From positions 25,999,098 to 26,063,097 of the forward strand of contig CM050658.1 of the NCBI GenBank assembly GCA_027574665.1: 64,000 nucleotides of DNA, read 5' to 3'. A program made the translations under genes and the position numbers. Source of the DNA: Rhynochetos jubatus (Eukaryota > Chordata > Aves > Eurypygiformes > Rhynochetidae). Position 1 is the stretch's first letter. Each line of letters begins with the position of its first letter. Below, in pieces: positions 12,918 through 26,400 of the stretch. The notes below the pieces were generated by a model. It was not told where the DNA came from. It made no database searches and was given only the letters and a program-made list of their open reading frames with translations.

Positions 12918-15498
12918 ATGTCATGTACACCTCTTCATTAAATATTTAGGAAGATGTTTTGAGGTTGTTTGGCCTATCAGAAAGAGTACCCTGGGGCTTG
13001 TAGGGGTGTATCCTATAAGCTCCAGCAGCTATCCAGACTGGCTGAACTGCTGCAGGTTTAACAACTTTAGTTTATTAGAGAAGAAAATGAGGCAGTAGAA
13101 GGCCTCATCTACTTGCCACAGGTGTGAAGCTCTCCACTGGCAAGGGTGGAGTGTGTGGGGGAAATTGTACCTAACTTTAAAAAAAAAACCAAACTGGCAT
13201 TAGAGATTATGAGGCAGAAGCTCTACAAAGTTCAGATTGCTGTCAGGAAGCTTCCTAATTATCTTCTATACTGCTATTGAAATGTTCTTACAGTAGCTTA
13301 AAATAACATAAATTAAGGCTCCTGAAAGACACTTAAATGTGTAGTAGTTATTGTTTGAACTCCAACAAACCAGAGGGAGGGTACAGAAAAAGCCTGCTTT
13401 TTGTAGCACAGTTGGATACCAATGCTTTACTCCTATAAGCCTGCCCTGGTCTTTCAGTTTGATTGTAGAGTTAAGGTACTTTCACAGCTGTGAAATAATT
13501 TTGAGGTGTATTTATTTAAAATCTTCTCTAAGAAGTAGCCTCCTGAGGTGGAAAACTTGTTTTCTTGAGGGCCCCAATGGGATACCAGTCATCCAGTGTT
13601 CCTTGAGCATCCTTCATCTCAACACAGTGCAGGCTATATAATAGACTGAAGTCTGTTTAACAGCAGAAAAACAAACAAACAAACAGGACACAGTTTTCAA
13701 TGGGAACCACATTTGGGCTACTTTACACGGCAGGGGCAGCTGGTTTAAGGATGCTGAAGTTCACAGGTTTTAACAGGACATCTGGGAGGCACCGCATCAA
13801 AGCCAGGACAAGTACATTAAGTGTTGGGGGAAGTATCAGTAAGTGTGTAACCTGCTGTGGACCCTCTTAGTGCAACATGTTCTCCGCTCTGTGGCACTAA
13901 GTGGAGATGTCCTTGTGTTTTATGAGTGCAGATACTGAAATTCTATTTATCTGTTGTGTAATAAAACAACATAATGGAGAAATCTTACGTTTGCTGCTTC
14001 CTGTGAACTCTTTTAATGCCTCCAGTCAATTTGAGTTGCACTATCTCACCAACTGTTCCACTTTGCTTCAGAATTGTTACGTGCAGCACTCCCACTCCAC
14101 ATGTGCTTTAGGAGTGAAACATAATTTCCAACCCGGTATCATTTGTAAGACAACAGACTTGTGTTCAATTAGTAATGTTATGTCACAGTTGAACACAAAT
14201 ACAGTGATTTTTGTTACAGTATTAGGTGAACGTTTTGTAGTGAATCTTCTGGGGTTTTTTCATCTTTTTTGTTATTTAAGGTGGGAAAGATGGTATTACC
14301 CAATATAAGAGTTTAGTCAAGCTATATTTTATGAAAATTTTCATATTAACGCTTTGAGCCATTCAGAAACAAATGCACTTATGTCAATATGGGAAAACTG
14401 ATGAGTAATCACATTTTAATGGGTGTGGGTTTTTCTAGCATAAGGAGGAAAGAATAGAGAGAATTTGGAAAAGAAAATGTTTTAATGGCACAGGTTTCAA
14501 TAGTGATGGTAACTGAAGGAAAAGTTTGATGACTAATATTTGTTTTCTTGGATAGCTCGGCTTGTTAAGTGGGACCTAAATGGATTCCTTTGGATCTCTT
14601 TGGCAGGAGAGATATAGCAGTTGGATAATGGCTAATGTGTTTTTTGTTTTCATCAAATAACTGATGCAGGGGATGATAAAGCTGGTTGAAATATACTTGC
14701 TGGCTGTAGCAGAGAAGAATTAATTAAGATTTTTAATTCTCATCTAAGTGAAAATGTATACCTTGGAATTTATAGTATGATTAAAGTTAGCTATAATATT
14801 CTTTGAAAAATCATACCATTAGAGTATGCGTACTTGGAAGCATTTAAGAAACAAAACCCCAAATGCATTGTTCAAACTTTTCAGAACAGATAGAATATAA
14901 ATACTGCAGAAGTAAAGGTTTAAGGTAGACAGACACTGACTTCTCAAGTTTAAATAAAAAAACCCAAACCCAGAATCAATTAGGCATACACATCTAGCCC
15001 TGTGTTGGGATCACTCAGGGTAGAATGTATTTTAAGTTTGTTACTGATGAATCTAACTTCTAAACCAGCTTGAAGTAATTCCCTGTGACTGTGTTGACTC
15101 TTTAGTTATGAAGGCACAGCTAATCAGCTGAAAGCTGTCCTCTTGCTGAGTGCTGCCAAGAAATTGTCTTGACACCAGCAGATGCTTTTTTTTTTTCTTT
15201 ACTTTAAAAAAAAAAACCCAAACATTTTAAACCACTGAGAACCCTATTTACCATCTTCTGTCACCTGTGGAACAAACATGGTGTTGGTATGATAGTTTGA
15301 GTGACTCTTTTATGCCAATACCAGTAAGGCAGGGGGCAGCTGTTTGCGTGAAATTTTCAATAGCAGGTCATCTTACAGAAGAGAGTATTAACTAGATGGA
15401 GGAGCAGTGAGGGAAGTCTTTTTTTTTGAGCACCAGTGTATCAGTCCTGCTTTGTTAAATACTGCATATATTTTCAAAGATGTATTGTATAATTACCT

Positions 15499-15732
15499 TG
15501 ATTAGGTGAGGAAAAAAATACCTGGAACTAATCAAAGAGCTACAATTCATTGGTTTTAATAATCATTACTTTTCCCCTTGTGAAATACAGGTGCTTGGTT
15601 TGAGTGTGAGGATGGTGGTGCTTATCTTCTATGAGCTTTGATTAATATCTAATTCTTTGCATCACGGAGGTAGCTAATCAAATATTGAATTTACTAATCA
15701 GCTTCTCAATTTGATTAGAAATATACTAATCA
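15499..15732. promoter_or_regulatory. Cluster of six CTAATCA/TGATTAG heptamers
   Basis: Six exact copies of one heptamer occur in 234 bases: TGATTAG at 15499-15505 and 15712-15718, and CTAATCA at 15528-15534, 15674-15680, 15694-15700 and 15726-15732. A near copy, TGATTAA, lies at about 15639-15645, and CTTTGCAT, close to the octamer motif, lies near 15654-15661. TAATCA/TGATTA cores are known for homeodomain and PBX/HOX-type proteins, and homotypic clustering is common in enhancers. No repeat unit surrounds the copies; their flanks and spacings differ, so they are not a simple tandem duplication. The regulatory role and the identity of any factor are inference. Confidence 0.4.
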
Positions 15733-18700
15733 CTTAAGAAAATCATATGTGACATATATTTAAGGTTTTTGACTTAGAGTTACAACCATCTTTGGGGGTG
15801 GAGAGGTAGGAGCATCTGCTTACCACTACCGCTCTGATTTTGTGTTAAATTTGGGGCAGCTGTGGCCTCTCCAAGAGTACCAGAGAGGAGAAACAACCCA
15901 GAAGCAGATGCTGCAGGACTTGCTGTTACAGGCTGCACTTGAACTTGTGTCCCTGGTGCCTGCTGCTTTTACTAGTCAAGGGTGAAACTGAGAAAGCAAT
16001 GTCCCCACTACTCAGCTGATCACTTCTGTTCTTGGTCTTGAGATTTCAGTGGGATTTCCCTTTTGTAGGTGTGTGTGTTTTGTTTTGGTTTTTTTTTTGT
16101 TAGGTTTTTTTTTTTTGTTTAATGTATCCTGACTATGGAAAATCTTATTTTTAGTATTTAGTTTTGCTTCATGACAGGTGTCTCTGAGAAGGTGGCAATG
16201 TGTGAAATATTGTCACTGGTGGCATAGGGTTTTTCCTTTGCACTGTTTACAGGCACTGCTACTTGGAGTAATGGGACTGTTTCTCTTGTCTTCACAGGAG
16301 GTGCCTTTGCTGCCCATCTTGTGTTTCCTTTTTCTGTTGATTATAAAACACTCTCTCCTAATAAAGTTGTCAAAACTTGCTTCCTCTGTTGCTTTTTTCT
16401 CTTTACATTTGTCTTTTTCCTGATGAGAAGTAGACAGTGTTTGCCACTGCTTTTGTTCTATGTAAGTTGTTTCATTTATGTTGGTTCATGTGCATTACTG
16501 GGCCTGCACTCTGTTAAAATGGATGGCAAGAGAAGATGTATTTGTGCCCTTGTAAACATATTAAAAGTTAGAGTTAGCTGCTTATATGCCTCTTTTTTCG
16601 TTAGCGATGCTGTCTGTGTTGCAAATCTGTAGGAATATCTCTGCTAGGCCACAATGGCTGAGTTTAAATCCAGATAGGGAAATAAAGTAGGGAGTGAGCT
16701 ATGCTGTCTATACGCTTCCCATTTATAATGTTGTATACATTAATGAAACCAAAGTCAGATGAGCCATCTACTGAGGACATAAGAGACCAAACTGTGTGCC
16801 TTTGTCAGAGAACTCGTTAAAATAAAGACTTTAATGGACTTCAATACATTAATTGCTTTTTGGTTCAACTTTAAAAACATGAAATGGGATTTTAATTATT
16901 ATTTAATCAATATTTAATTTCCACTTCAACAGTTTTGTGCCTTCAGATCTTAGATGGCTCCATCTCTTCATTTGTCCATTGCCTGGCAATATTTGCAGTG
17001 GTAAATGGCTGAATATTGGTCCAAACAAGAATAGGGCGTTTTTAGTTGGAGGCTGAAGGTATAATCAAGATGGCAATGATATCTAGCCATATGAATGTGT
17101 TCCCTTTATTTATCTTTATATACTTAATATCAGCAGTAGCAAAAAATGTTCTTCTAGTCTGTATTTGACTAAAACCCAACACTTGCTGACCATATATTTA
17201 TCAAGATAGTGCAAAGCTTAGGAGCTGAATGATAAATATTGTGATTATTGTTTTTTATATTCTGCCATCTAAAAGCCAGTATGAGTTTGGCCTGCAGGTG
17301 ATGGAAAAATATAATTTTAAAATGTAGGAACATCAGTTCTAAAGTAGTGGTAGTCTTCAGCTGCCTCTGCCTGAAGCAGTTCAAGTTAAATGTTATAGAA
17401 GGTTTGCAGACCTTCTCTAGGGAATGGGCATGCAGAATACAAGGATACATTTTAATATTTGATGAACATTGAACAGCCCGCATTTTTTTCCCATCTGCCG
17501 ATATTATGTGTCTAGATAGAAGGGTGTGTAAATTCTACCTTGAACTAAGATTCAAGAAATCTGGGAATGTTTGTATTTCATTCTCTATTTTAGAATCAGA
17601 TGACTATCCTAAGTTGAAAATGGCAGAGACCGAAAGGCGTGAATAAACTATTAATGAAATTTCCAGAAGGAACCTGATCTTGTTCTGTTCTGTAATTGAG
17701 GAAGGCTTTGCTAAGAGGGTGTTCATGAACTTTGATTATTTTTTGCTTTAATGTCCAGAAAAGGTTACATTCTTATGTTAGAGCGAAGTTTGGCAGCTTT
17801 GTTTCTATAGCAGTTAGGCCAAAGGGCTTTTGGGATCAGTCTGTGTCAAGACCAACCTGGGGAAAGAAGAGAGACTGTGGCTAAGCCAAGGCTGCATCAA
17901 GGGCTGGCTGAGTGGTGTTTTGCTTGTGGAAAAAGTATGCTGCCAAGTGCTGAAAGCAACCTCCCCCTTCGCTATGAATCCAGAAGAGGATATTCCTCTG
18001 AGAGTATTTGTTTGACTTCCTAAATATTGAGTTGGCTGTGTGTTTTGAATGCATTGTTACAATGTTTCCATCTTAAATACCACAGTTAACAGAGACAAAA
18101 AGAGGGGGTGGCATCAGTAAAGGCAGACAGGAGAGTGTGTGTCTTTGTATATGTCCAATTAGCCTCAGAAACTAATAATTTATGGCTAGATTGTGGCACT
18201 GATACTCACAGTTGGAGTAGGATATTGTGGAAAGATTCTGCCCAAATGGTTGAGGCTGCAGGCACTTTCTCCTTGGAAAGAAAGACATGGAGAGAATATT
18301 CCCAGTGTGATTTGGTAGTGCCTGCAGTGTGGCAAGCCCCACACCTTGTAACTGCAGTGTCATTAACCATTAAAAACAAACAATCCTGTGTTTTGGTCCT
18401 CATATTTCTTCAGCCTATTCTGCCTATCAATAGGAGAGTAGGGTGCAGATGTTTCTGGTATCTTTCCAAAGAGCATAACAGCTGGGATTCAGGCTTGTTC
18501 AGTATCTTGTTACTCTTTCATTAGTATTTCTGGGGAGAAAAAAAAAAAAAAAAAGAAGGCATTAAAAATCCCAAAAGCTTTAACACCAGATCTGGGCACG
18601 CGTCACATGGCTCTTTGGCAAGCACTCAGAAGAGTGTTCTGCTTTCTGGCTTTTCCCTCACAGTAAATATGTGCAGTTGCCTACTGGTGCTCAAATGGTA

Positions 18701-20048
18701 TGTGATAATGAATTTTCCCATAGAATTTGGAATGTCATTGCAGCCTTCTTAATAAGGAGATAGCTTTTAATAATACTAATATGCTCCTGTTTGTCTAGAA
18801 TAAGAAAGATATTTGCTATGGTGTCATGCTCGAAGAAATGTGAGACACTCACTAGGTTGTAAATAAATCTGCCTGCTCCTTCGAAAGAACCAGAGACTGT
18901 GATAATGGCATTCAAAATGATGCTGACATCAGCCCAGTGGTTCTTGCCACCACTGAAAGAGCAAATAGTTGCCATTTAATTCTAATGCAGCGAGATAGCC
19001 TGGAGCTAAATAATACATTTTTGTTAGTAATTATTTAGCACAATCCCAAACTGCAAAATAAATTTACATGCAACTTGTCCCTTGTTGAGTATCTTACTTA
19101 GAGGGTATATGGGAACACAGTAAAGGAAATGACTCCAAAAAGATGGTCTGTTTGCATTATTTCAACTGTTAAGATTATCAGCAGCCTTTAAATAAAAATG
19201 AAATATAAATAAGTTACTGGTTTTAAACATTAAGGACTCCTACATGCAATATTTAACAATATTCCCTCAAAGATACTACCTCTTTATGTGAAAAGGAATA
19301 TATGAATAAGAAATCTCTTTCCTTTGTCCTTAGGTATAGAACTGCTGTTTATAGTTGGTTTTATTAATTTTCAAATTATTGAACACAAACAGTGAAGGCG
19401 GTGTGAAATTCCTTCTCATTCAGGAAAATGAAAAGCATCAATTAATTACTTACAAATCTTTGTTAATTGATCTTTTTAGTAGCTTTAAAACATAGTGCTG
19501 GTTGTGCTGAAGGTAAAATACAGAGGAGGTTGGTTTGTAGGTGGTGATGTGAACTCTGCTCTTTGTGTTTAGCTGTAATCTTTGAACCTGTGTGCTGGAC
19601 ATGACCTGGGGAGCTCCTAGGGGCTGTGAGAAACCCGGTCCTATTGGGACACCTTCCTTCCTCACCTGTGCCCTTGCTGGTTGGATGAGAGCACTCCAGC
19701 CACCTTACCATCCCATGAAAACATGCTGGAGAGCTGTATGCAGTGCAGCTCTGGCAAATGCTGAAAATGACTGGGCTGATGAGTAAAGAATAATGTTTAT
19801 CTTTAACGAAATCCCTGAATGCAAAGTGCTATTCCTAATTTAGACCAAATTGCTCTTTAAAAAAGAAAAAAAACCCAAACCAAAATTTTTACATCTCTGC
19901 AGTTTAGTTCCTCCAAGCTAACACTACTCTCACCAGAACTGCAGCGCCACTCTTGTTGTTCCACTAGTTCTGCGTTGTCAACTAGTGATGCCACAGTATG
20001 TATTGAACAAGATAGCACAAGGTCACGTTTTTTGGGCATGGCTGACAA

Positions 20049-20459
20049 GTACCTCTCCTATGAGGGAAGGCTGGGAGAGCTGGGTCTGTTCAGCCTGGAG
20101 AAGAGAAGGCTCAAGGGGGGATCTTACCAAAGTGTATAAATACCTAAAGGGTGTAAAGAAGGTGGAGCCAGACTGTTATCAGTGTTGCTCAGTGACAGGA
20201 CCAGAGGCAATGGGCACAAACTTAATCACAGGAGGTTCCCTTTGAACATCAGAAAACAATTTTTCACTGTGAGGGTGATGGAACGCTGCCATAGGTTGCC
20301 CAGGGAGGTTGTGGAACTTCCAGCTTTTGAATATCTCCAAGGATGTATGGACATGGTCCTGGTCAACTGGATGTAGGTGGCCCCGCTTGAGCAGGGGGAT
20401 TTGACAAGATGACCTCCATAGCTGCCTTTCATCCTCAGCTATTCTGGGATTCTGTAAAA
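20049..20459 (+). mobile_element. CR1 LINE fragment, 5'-truncated, 3' end intact
   Basis: The fragment covers the C-terminal end of the CR1 reverse transcriptase ORF and the 3' UTR. One frame reads [16 protein letters not shown] and another [15 protein letters not shown] followed by [11 protein letters not shown], all recognisable CR1 ORF2 C-terminal sequence spread over more than one frame, so the copy is decayed. It ends in the CR1 hallmark of ATTCTGGGATTCTG at 20437-20453. The 5' truncation near 20049 is the usual outcome of incomplete target-primed reverse transcription. It has no coding capacity. Confidence 0.9.
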
Positions 20460-23400
20460 TCCTCAATTTGGTGTTTTACGGCTTTTGCTTTATAGTTGTA
20501 TTTTACATTTTTGTTTGACTTTCAGGTGAAAAAAATGGGGAGACAAAACCCCAGCATCATTAAAGCAAACCTAGCAGCCCTTTGTTTGAACTGATGGATT
20601 GAAAAGGAAGGGAAGCATGATCCTTTGGGTTAGCAGGAGCTGTAGATATTAGTCCTCTGAGGATGGGAAAGAACTTAAATCCAGGGGTCCCCAGTCAGCT
20701 CATGGGCTAGTTTATCTGATCTAGGCATACCCAGCAGTCTCTGTGTGGTACTGGAAAGGCTGTGCAGTGACCACGGAGTGGGAATACACACTGCCTGCTC
20801 AGGACTGAGAGGTGCTGACCCTGCTGTGATTGCCTGCAGCCCTTCTTCAGCACGTAGACTGACTGAAGATAAATGGGGGAACTAAGTAGGTTTTTGTAAC
20901 GAGAAGGTTGAGATGGTTCAGCAATGAAGATAGATACATGTGAAAAAGTCTGCCAAAAATGGCCCCATCTTTCTGATACTTCAGGTTTCAGTGATTACCA
21001 GTGTTCACAGGCTGGGAGAGAAGCAGCAGGATGCTGCGTTCCCAGGTAGGTCCTCTCAGACTAGTAGGTAGGTAGCGGGAGCTCTTACTGATTTGTAAAG
21101 TGCATCTTGACAGAGCTTCTTGAAAGTCTCGGAGTTTATTACTCAGCGCAGTCTAAAGCTGTAGGAGTTTGTGCCTGAAGCACCTGCCAGCGATAATTTC
21201 TCTCCAAATCAAGTCCCAGCTACTTAAACAAGAATCCGACTGGTTCGGCTTTTCTGAGATGAATTAACATGATCTTTATGTTAGCATTATGTAGGCTACG
21301 CTGTATCCGCTCAGGGTGTAGGCTGTAGGTCCCCCCATCTCCTCCTTTACCTGCAGCCCGCTGTCGTGGCTGAGTGGATAGCTCTTGAGTTTGAAGCAAG
21401 GCCTATGTGAATGCTTTGTGTGCTGCTTAGTTCTAGCACAACTGAGCTCTTCTTTTAAACAGACCTTTTTCATTCTTGGGTTGGTCTGTTTTCCTTTGGG
21501 GGAGGTGATGAGGATGCTTTTATCTTTCTGAGGCAACCTGATGTACAACAGATGAGAAGAAGAATGTCAGCAATTATAAATGTTTCCTTTGAGAACCATT
21601 ATTTTTATTGGTGGTGATTAAAATTTACACGCGGAATAGTGTTTCTGTGATTTTTGTGTTAAGACTTTTGAAGTTGAGTTTCAGTCATAGGAAATCTTAC
21701 ACTGGGGAGAAGAGCTTTTAAAGTGCATTTTCTAATTTTTAGCAAACTGAACTGCAGCATTAAAAGATTCCGTTTATTGTGACAAGTGACTGAAAATCAG
21801 GTTGTATAGGTTGCCAAGCTGAGTGTTTTGTTTTTAAATTTTAATTTGGAGTGGCTGATTCTGAGGGAATTGCATATGAGGGAGGTGGTAGATTCAGCCA
21901 CAATTTGAATCCAGCCCTGAAGTGTGATTCACAGTAATTAGATCATTAACGTTTGCTGTTAAAATACGTACAATTTTATTCTGCTGCATTCATCCTTAAG
22001 ATAGCCCATTAGCAAGCAGGCAGACCTTAGAATGCTCCTGGGGATTTCTGAAAAGAGACGGCATTTTATTGTAATGCAGAGGAAAGGGGAAGCACAGCAC
22101 AGTTCAGGCACCTGTATCAGCATGGCAATTGAAGCTTTCTTTTAATTGGCTAGCCTGGGATTGACTTGCTCCACAAAAGAGTCACATTTGGGGAACAAGG
22201 GAGCTAGATCATATTCAGATTGTGACCCTCAGCATAGAGTGAAGAACTGGAGCTGTTCTCCACACGGACAAGGTAGCCATGTAGGGGAAAAACTGGAAGA
22301 GCCTGAGGTCTGTCTCACCGTTGCTTCACCAGTCAGCCACAGTACTAGGTGTGGGGCAAGGGAATTTTTTTTTTTTTTCCCACTAGAAACTCTAGGCAAC
22401 CTAATCTTCCCACAGAATAAAGATGAGAAGCAGTTCTGTCTGGTTTGGTCCTCTACAGTGAGGCTGCATGCTGTCACTGTCTTGGAAGGGTGGTCTTGCT
22501 GGTGGTGTACAATCACAGGATTGAAATATTTTGGCTCCGCCAATCTGATCTATAGCAAAAACCAGGAAAATTTGAAAAAGTTTTTTCTTTATTGTGGCTA
22601 AATTATACATTGATAAAGGTTTTCTTGCACAGAATACCTGGAATTTATTGCTTTAGATACATTGACTTCTTGAGCTGTAACCATTTAACAACCTGAATCT
22701 GTGGGGTTTTTTTGGGGTTTTTTTGGTTTTTTTTTCCTGAAATAAGCTTTAATTTATGGACTCAAACTTTTTTTTTTTAAAATGGCATGTTACTGGGTTA
22801 TCATTTATGGCGTGCTTCTGAAGTACATTATTTAGGGAGAAGCATGTTGTTTCTAAGTGATTATGTGCCTTCATGCTAATAATGACTTCATAATCAGAGC
22901 AAATGACATGCATTAGATTTCAGCATGTAGTACATAGTGCTATAGCATTAATGTTGACTTACATCAAAGGTGTTAAACTCCTTCAAGGAAGTGGAACAGG
23001 AGTTAAATTACTGAGATCTTGGATGGTGTGGTAACCTGAGAAATCAAATTCTGATAATAGATCTGAATGACAAATATAATTATGAATTTTATCCATGGTA
23101 CTCTACTAAAAGCAAAGGAGCCATCAAAAAAAATGACCTGTGTAGTGGCCTTCATTCAAGCTTGAGGAGCTTTGGTGGGCTTTCTGTGCCTAGGCTGAAG
23201 TGGGGACTGACTGTAGGGAAGCCTTCAGCAGCCAACACCCTAACCCTCTACAGGTACATTTTTAACAGGCTTTACCATAGGTAATAGCTATGTTGTACAA
23301 CGTGGTGACTAGTTGCTATCTCTAGCTGGAGAGTATCATCTGTTAAATGTCTCTGCATCACATCCCGCCCAGATCTAGCATCATCAAACTGTATGCAGGT

Positions 23401-26400
23401 GGATTGATTTTTCAGTTGCTTGACCAAAAGGAAAAAAATGAATCGGTGGAATTGAGATACATGGCAAAAAGGAGGTATTACAGATATTATAAATAACCTT
23501 GCTTTTTTATTGATACTGCTAAATAGTAGAAGCATTTAGAAATAACAATGTGTTTAATGCCTCTTGTAAGCTTCTGCTATTCTGCATTTCTGTTTTGTCA
23601 TCATTTGAAGGCTAGTGGTGAAAGATGAGGGCAATAATTTTATTTCTTAGGCTAATTTCTTCTTGAATTTCCCCACCCCCACCCAGACATATACAGAAAG
23701 TTTTAGTTATTGATATTTAGAGATCAGTGCAACTGGAAATAGGTCAAGACAGCATTCTTAAAGTGCATGTCAAATCTCTTTGATTTCCTGTTATTTAGTT
23801 CTAACTGGAAAAAATAAATGCATTGGACTGCTACAGGGCTTTCTCTTTGTGGAATGGTGTTTTCTGGTCCCGTAGCTTGCTTATGCTGAGGGATGCAGAG
23901 GTGTCCAGGGCAGCCCACAAGATGATCTTACCAATGTGGCATAACTCCCATCTTGTCTGGGCTCACTCTGACTGTGACAGGCTGGGTGGTTCCTGCTTCC
24001 AGTAGAGATAAGAGCTTAGAAATACTGCGACAGACCTGTCCAGCCATGGCCACGTGGGGACTGAACGTCTGTTCTCTCTAGTTATTGCTTGGGAATGGGA
24101 GGCTGTTGCTCAAATGTTTTTCCTCTTTTCTGTTCAAGGGTACTCTAAAAGAGGAAGGTTGTGAGTGTTCTTGAACTATGGCTGGAAGTAGGATTATTGC
24201 AGTAAAGATAAACTCTCTTTCAATAATTCAGCTGTTTCCAGCTCCAACACCCATCTCTGGGCAGCTGAGATTTCAGTAATTTTTAAATATGTTTCATCAA
24301 GATGCCTTTGGGATGCTTCCTGATGTTTCCTGGTAATTTAATTGAATAACTTTGCTATTAGTTATCCTCAAATTTAATTTTGATTGAATTTATTAAATGA
24401 ACGTTGTCTTGATATTTGAGTAGAAAAAGCTTCTCCTGGCATTTGTAAATGTTCAGTTAATTTTTTTTTAAGTTTGCAATTAGGTTTTATGGCAAGGCTT
24501 GCAGTTGTCTCCTTGCTATTTGAAAATGTGTGCCTAGAACTGCTATCAGTGTTTTCTTCTTCAGCACCATTATGTTAATTTCTGTATTTAAAATTTTCTG
24601 TAAGTTTTTTTTAGACATCTTGAATGTTGCTGTTTTAAGAGATTCCCTAGTTCATTTGGTAAAACTGAATTATTTTTAAAGTACATGTATGGATTTGCAT
24701 AATCAGCTCTCTGGAAGGTGTCTAATCTTTAGTGTTGTTCATGAACAACACCTCATACAATTATGTTTTGCAGGTTTTAGACAAATAATTTAAATGTCAG
24801 ACTTACAATTATTAATTGTGAAAGTTAAGAAAATGTAAATTTTGTGTCCCTGACAACAAACCTGAAATTTTTGAACTGCATGTTCTCAGCAAATCCCAAA
24901 CATAGTGAGCAGCTGTGGTGAAAGTGATAAGCCATTACTAATTAAATAAATTAAAGGTTAGCATGCTTCAGGCAAGCTGATTATTTGGGCTGTTTTAATG
25001 GCTATTTGACAGGAGGTATGTATTTTATTTTACTGGCAAAAAGTTGTATGTAATAATGAAGCTTGAAGTGCCCTTCAGTTTTACACCTCCAAAATTAAAT
25101 TTACGTAGGAGAAATGAAATGGAGGTAGGTAAAAAATATGCATGATTTAAAAAGAAAAAAGGATCTAAACCCAAACAAAACCAAAACAAAATGATGAGGT
25201 GATGATTACAATATTGTAAATAGTGGCAGAGTATGTTGTAGAAGAAAATTGAAGAAAATTAGATAAGAGTGTTAGGAAAAACCAATGACTTCATTTTCCT
25301 TTCACTGCTAGATGGAATATACCTATGCATCATAATGGAATAGGAAATGCATACAGGGGGAAAAAAGCAGCTGGCTACAGTAAGATCTTTATTCTGGGAA
25401 AGTTAAGAGAAACTTAAGACCATATTGTAGTTGGAGTTAGTGTGAAGAAAAGAATTGTAGGCTGTATCTTGTTTAATAAAATGACAAAAAAATCCCCCTT
25501 TCTGTTTGGTTCTTTTTGTAACGAATTTGGGGAAATCTCCATGAATTCATGTAGAATGCTATGTAAAAGGGGAAAACTATTGTCAGTTTGCTGAAATTTC
25601 AGTTTTTAGTGAGAAATACAACTAATAAACATTTATGTGAAGCAATATTTGTATCTTTTTAATAGCTACTCTTTGAGGAAAAATACCATCCTCAATAAAA
25701 GGATGTATTATGGGGTTAAATGCAAGAAGAAATTTATATAAACTGCTTTCTGACCCTTGACTCATTCTGGAATGTATAGGTTGCACTGTATTAAAGGAGA
25801 CTGAGATTAAGTTTACATCCCAGCAAATTTTGCTTAACTACATAGATAAAGTTGTGAGCTTTTGTCTTGAAAATGTCTATTACCATTTTTCCTATCTTTT
25901 CAGAAAATTCCAAGCCTTCCTGTGATTTTTTTAAAACCAGACTCTTGCAAATGTTCATACAGGATGTTTGAGGCCTTTCAAATGGGAAAAACTATTTATT
26001 TTTGCTTTTACCATTTTGTTTCCCAGCTGCCTGCTCCATGTTCCTGTAGAACAGTAGATGTGAAGGACAGACCCTGTTCAAAGCCTTGGCCTATGTACAT
26101 AAGCACTGGCAGCATCTGAGAAAATTCCAGAATTTTCTTATTTTCCTCAATATATAATCTTGCATGTAAAATGCATATATAAATATGTATCCTAACAACT
26201 TCTGAAATTATATATGTACATCTCAGATATATCTAAAAATCTAAGTGTATACAGAGACAAAAAAGTAGATATTTAATTACTTTTGATGGGATATCAAATA
26301 GCGGGGGAATGTTTTTGAAATGAATCGGATGATTACTGTTCAGGCCTTTTCATCTTGAGACACGCATGTTATTTGGGCAATAAGCAAACTGATTTTTTCT

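Larger units (their letters stand above)
7579..20048. other. Unique AT-rich non-coding DNA with homopolymer tracts
   Basis: No transposon or host exon was recognised in this 12.5-kb block. Open frames of up to 138 codons occur (13901-14308, 18108-18524) but have no domain signature. Local features listed separately are a T-rich tract near 10.5 kb, A- and C-tracts near 12.7-12.9 kb and a heptamer cluster near 15.6 kb. Other simple sequence includes an AAAC run at about 13668-13684, a T/G-rich stretch at 16078-16121 and an A17 run at 18538-18554. Confidence 0.55.

Noticed and set aside
12735-12941. Frame encoding a polyproline stretch
   Set aside because: The prolines come from the C20 homopolymer.
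13901-14308. 135-codon open frame (+)
   Set aside because: It starts at a non-ATG codon, has no domain, and its composition matches the AT-rich background. No splice or promoter context supports it.
18108-18524. 138-codon open frame (+)
   Set aside because: No recognisable motif or family. Overlapping antisense frames of similar quality suggest chance.
22146-22601. 151-codon open frame (+)
   Set aside because: Non-ATG start, runs through a T-tract giving FFFFFF, and shows no domain. An antisense frame of 104 codons covers the same DNA.
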